Shown here: positions 62,640 through 64,000 of the stretch, in pieces | Layout of the letters: each line of letters starts with the position of its first letter | How positions within the stretch are numbered: position 1 is the first letter of the stretch | Assembly: GCA_035063765.1 (NCBI GenBank) | Contig: JAPSFT010000006.1 | Span: forward strand, 124,001-188,000 | DNA: 64,000 nucleotides | Direction: 5' to 3' | Source: Deltaproteobacteria bacterium | GTDB lineage: Bacteria > Myxococcota_A > UBA9160 > PR03 | Made by a program: the position numbers and the translations under genes | Notes under the pieces: model-generated | Databases searched by the model: none | What the model was told of the DNA's origin: nothing | The model's input: the letters and a program-made list of their open reading frames with translations, nothing else

Positions 62640-63911
62640 TCAGCGTGCGCGGCTCTGGTACTCGCGGCTCAGCCAGCTGCCGGCGACGATCCCGAGGATC
62701 GTGTTCTCGCCGTCCTCGATCAGCGCGGCGCGCGCGTCGCGCAGCAGCTTCTCGACGGGGTACTCCTTCGTGAGGCCGTTGCCGCCGAAGAGCTGGAGCG
62801 CCTCGCTCGCGACCTCGAAGGCCATCTGGGTGCAGTGGATCTTCCCCGTCGCCGAAGCGAGAACGTGCGGGGCGCTCCCCCGGAGGTTGTAGCTGGTGAT
62901 GCGCCGGGCCATCGCCCGAGCGGACTCGGTCTTCCGCCAGAGCTCGAACAGCCGGTGCCGCACCGACTGGTGCTGGATGATCGGCACCCCGCCCTGCCTT
63001 CGCTCGTGCGTGTAGGCGAGCGCGTGCTCGAAGGCGGCGCGGGCGACGCCCGTGAACACCGAGGACATCTCGAGCCCCGCGAAGGCGAGAACGCTGAAGA
63101 AGTTGGCATGGAAGCGATCGCGGTCGGCGAGCACGTACCTCGCGGGCACGCGCACGTGCTCGAAGAAGAGCTCGCCCTGCGGCAGCGGACGCTGGCCGAG
63201 CTTGTCGAGCGGCCGCCCGCGGCTCACGCCGGGCAGGTCGAGCGGCACCAGCAGCGCCATGCCGTGGATCGTGCCGTCTGGCCGGTGGAAGCCGTCGCCG
63301 TAGTCGGCGGCGACGTAGGCGAGCGCCGTCTCGGCGATCGGCGCGCCCGACACCCAGGCCGACGACTGGCCGTGCAGGACGACCTCGTCGCCCTGGACGC
63401 GAGCGACCAGGTTCCCCGCGTGGTGCCGGCTGCCCCTCTCGAGGGCGAAGCCCTCCATGTCCGCGACGTCGCTGCCGCGGTCCGGCTGCGTAGCCAGCCA
63501 GCACCCGCGGCGTGCGCCGAAGACCTCGATCAGCTCCGGGTTGCCGCTGAGATGGGCAGCGAGCGCCGGGAAGGCGCCGGCGACGGAGAGGATCGTGAGT
63601 CCCGCGTCGCCCCACCCCATCTCCTCGGCGACGAGCGGCAGGAGCCGCGCCGCGACGGCGGGCTCCAGACCCGCTACCGCGAGCACCGAGATGCCGAGGT
63701 CGTCGAGCTGCTTCAGGAAGTCGAAGAGCGGCGAGCCATCGGCCACGACCTCGTCCGGCGTCATGCGGTCGAGCTTCGCCGCCACCGGGCGCATCACCTC
63801 GGCGGCGAAGCGATGCATCGTCTCGAGGACGTCGCGCTCCGCATCGCTGAGGTCGGCGTCGAGCCCGGTGCGCTCCAGCACGGGGAGGGGGATCTCGGTC
63901 AGGAACTGCAT
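62640..63911 (-). CDS. Acyl-CoA dehydrogenase
   Basis: 423 residues. N-terminal helical domain, WLATQPDRGSDVADM (FAD/substrate strand), VHGQSSAWVSGAPIAETALAYVAAD, GRPLDKLGQRPLPQGELFFEHVRVPARYVL, LAFAGLEMSSVFTGVARAAFEHALAY, and the C-terminal SEALQLFGGNGLTKEYPVEKLLRDARAALIEDGENTILGIVAG, with Glu of IEDGEN at the catalytic-base position. FAD-linked alpha,beta-dehydrogenation delivers electrons to ETF. Substrate unknown. First of the three-gene operon. Confidence 0.93.
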   Translation of the reverse strand: MQFLTEIPLPVLERTGLDADLSDAERDVLETMHRFAAEVMRPVAAKLDRMTPDEVVADGSPLFDFLKQLDDLGISVLAVAGLEPAVAARLLPLVAEEMGWGDAGLTILSVAGAFPALAAHLSGNPELIEVFGARRGCWLATQPDRGSDVADMEGFALERGSRHHAGNLVARVQGDEVVLHGQSSAWVSGAPIAETALAYVAADYGDGFHRPDGTIHGMALLVPLDLPGVSRGRPLDKLGQRPLPQGELFFEHVRVPARYVLADRDRFHANFFSVLAFAGLEMSSVFTGVARAAFEHALAYTHERRQGGVPIIQHQSVRHRLFELWRKTESARAMARRITSYNLRGSAPHVLASATGKIHCTQMAFEVASEALQLFGGNGLTKEYPVEKLLRDARAALIEDGENTILGIVAGSWLSREYQSRAR

Positions 63912-63927
63912 GGGAGACTCCTCGAGA

Positions 63928-64000
63928 TCAGGCCGCGGCCACGCCGGCGGCGAGGGGAGAGGGGTTCAAGTCCGGTCCTCGCGGCCGAGCACCGTCACGC
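63928..64000 (-). CDS. Possible 3' end of a further minus-strand gene (partial)
   Basis: An open frame ending in TGA at 63928-63930 runs to the window edge and encodes about 23 residues ending AAGVAAA. It lies 17 bases upstream of the acyl-CoA dehydrogenase start and would fit the same operon. Too short to identify. Confidence 0.35.
   Translation of the reverse strand, partial: RDGARPRGPDLNPSPLAAGVAAA

Overview
The window is very GC-rich, gene-dense bacterial chromosome with short intergenic gaps, many 4-bp start/stop overlaps and frequent GTG/TTG starts. There is no rRNA, phage, transposase or CRISPR array. Several traits suggest an uncultured, chemoheterotrophic Gram-negative 'deltaproteobacterial-type' lineage (Myxococcota, Desulfobacterota or Binatota-like). 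These are an EF-G of the spirochaete/planctomycete/deltaproteobacteria/mitochondrial type (spdEFG1), PEP-CTERM exported proteins, an outer-membrane barrel, two M16 proteases with a TraB-like lipoprotein, Etf with acyl-CoA dehydrogenase and CoA ligase, and ethylmalonyl-CoA pathway enzymes. The lineage is an inference; no rRNA is present to test it.

Layout. 1-13 kb: malyl-CoA lyase (cut by the window edge), a sterol-desaturase-like hydroxylase, NadA, a PEP-CTERM export locus with a sigma-54-like promoter and a metalloprotease-like protein, SrkA kinase, then ethylmalonyl-CoA mutase and MeaB, facing an operon of serine acetyltransferase, a CcmH-like protein and the B12 adenosyltransferase. 13-21 kb: PD-(D/E)XK nuclease, glyoxalase II, a thioesterase, SDRs, a phosphodiesterase-like lipoprotein, a first acyltransferase/SDR pair, and two hydrolase-fold proteins. 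21-28 kb: EtfBA, a ParA ATPase, a second acyltransferase/SDR pair, EF-P and a WYL regulator. 28-34 kb: M16-M16-TraB genes, then a TetR gene with two near-identical operators and a di-iron ferritin-like gene. 34-45 kb: GT2 and ArnT-like glycosyltransferases, citrate synthase, class IV aminotransferase, SDRs, and a heme A synthase fused to a type II NADH dehydrogenase. 45-57 kb: SDR/di-iron genes, ArsC, TerB, a histone-H1-like tail protein, M61 peptidase, EF-G coupled to a small ATPase, a formyl-THF hydrolase-like protein, an outer-membrane barrel, a hexapeptide acyltransferase, IF-1 and tRNA-Ser(CGA). 57.6-64 kb: a DUF2075/Schlafen-type helicase of different base composition beside the tRNA, then a CoA ligase / saccharopine-dehydrogenase-like / acyl-CoA dehydrogenase operon.

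How the genes fit together: malyl-CoA lyase, ethylmalonyl-CoA mutase, MeaB and the adenosyltransferase form a B12-dependent C2/C4 assimilation set. EtfAB would take electrons from acyl-CoA dehydrogenases such as the one at the right end. The most unusual item is the continuous CtaA-NDH-2 fusion (42.0-44.3 kb), which would put a heme-hydroxylating membrane enzyme and an NADH-oxidising flavoprotein on one polypeptide. Other items worth following are the duplicated acyltransferase/SDR pairs flanking etf/parA, the TetR double operator, the tRNA-linked helicase, and genes whose conserved N-termini lie upstream of any ATG/GTG/TTG codon.
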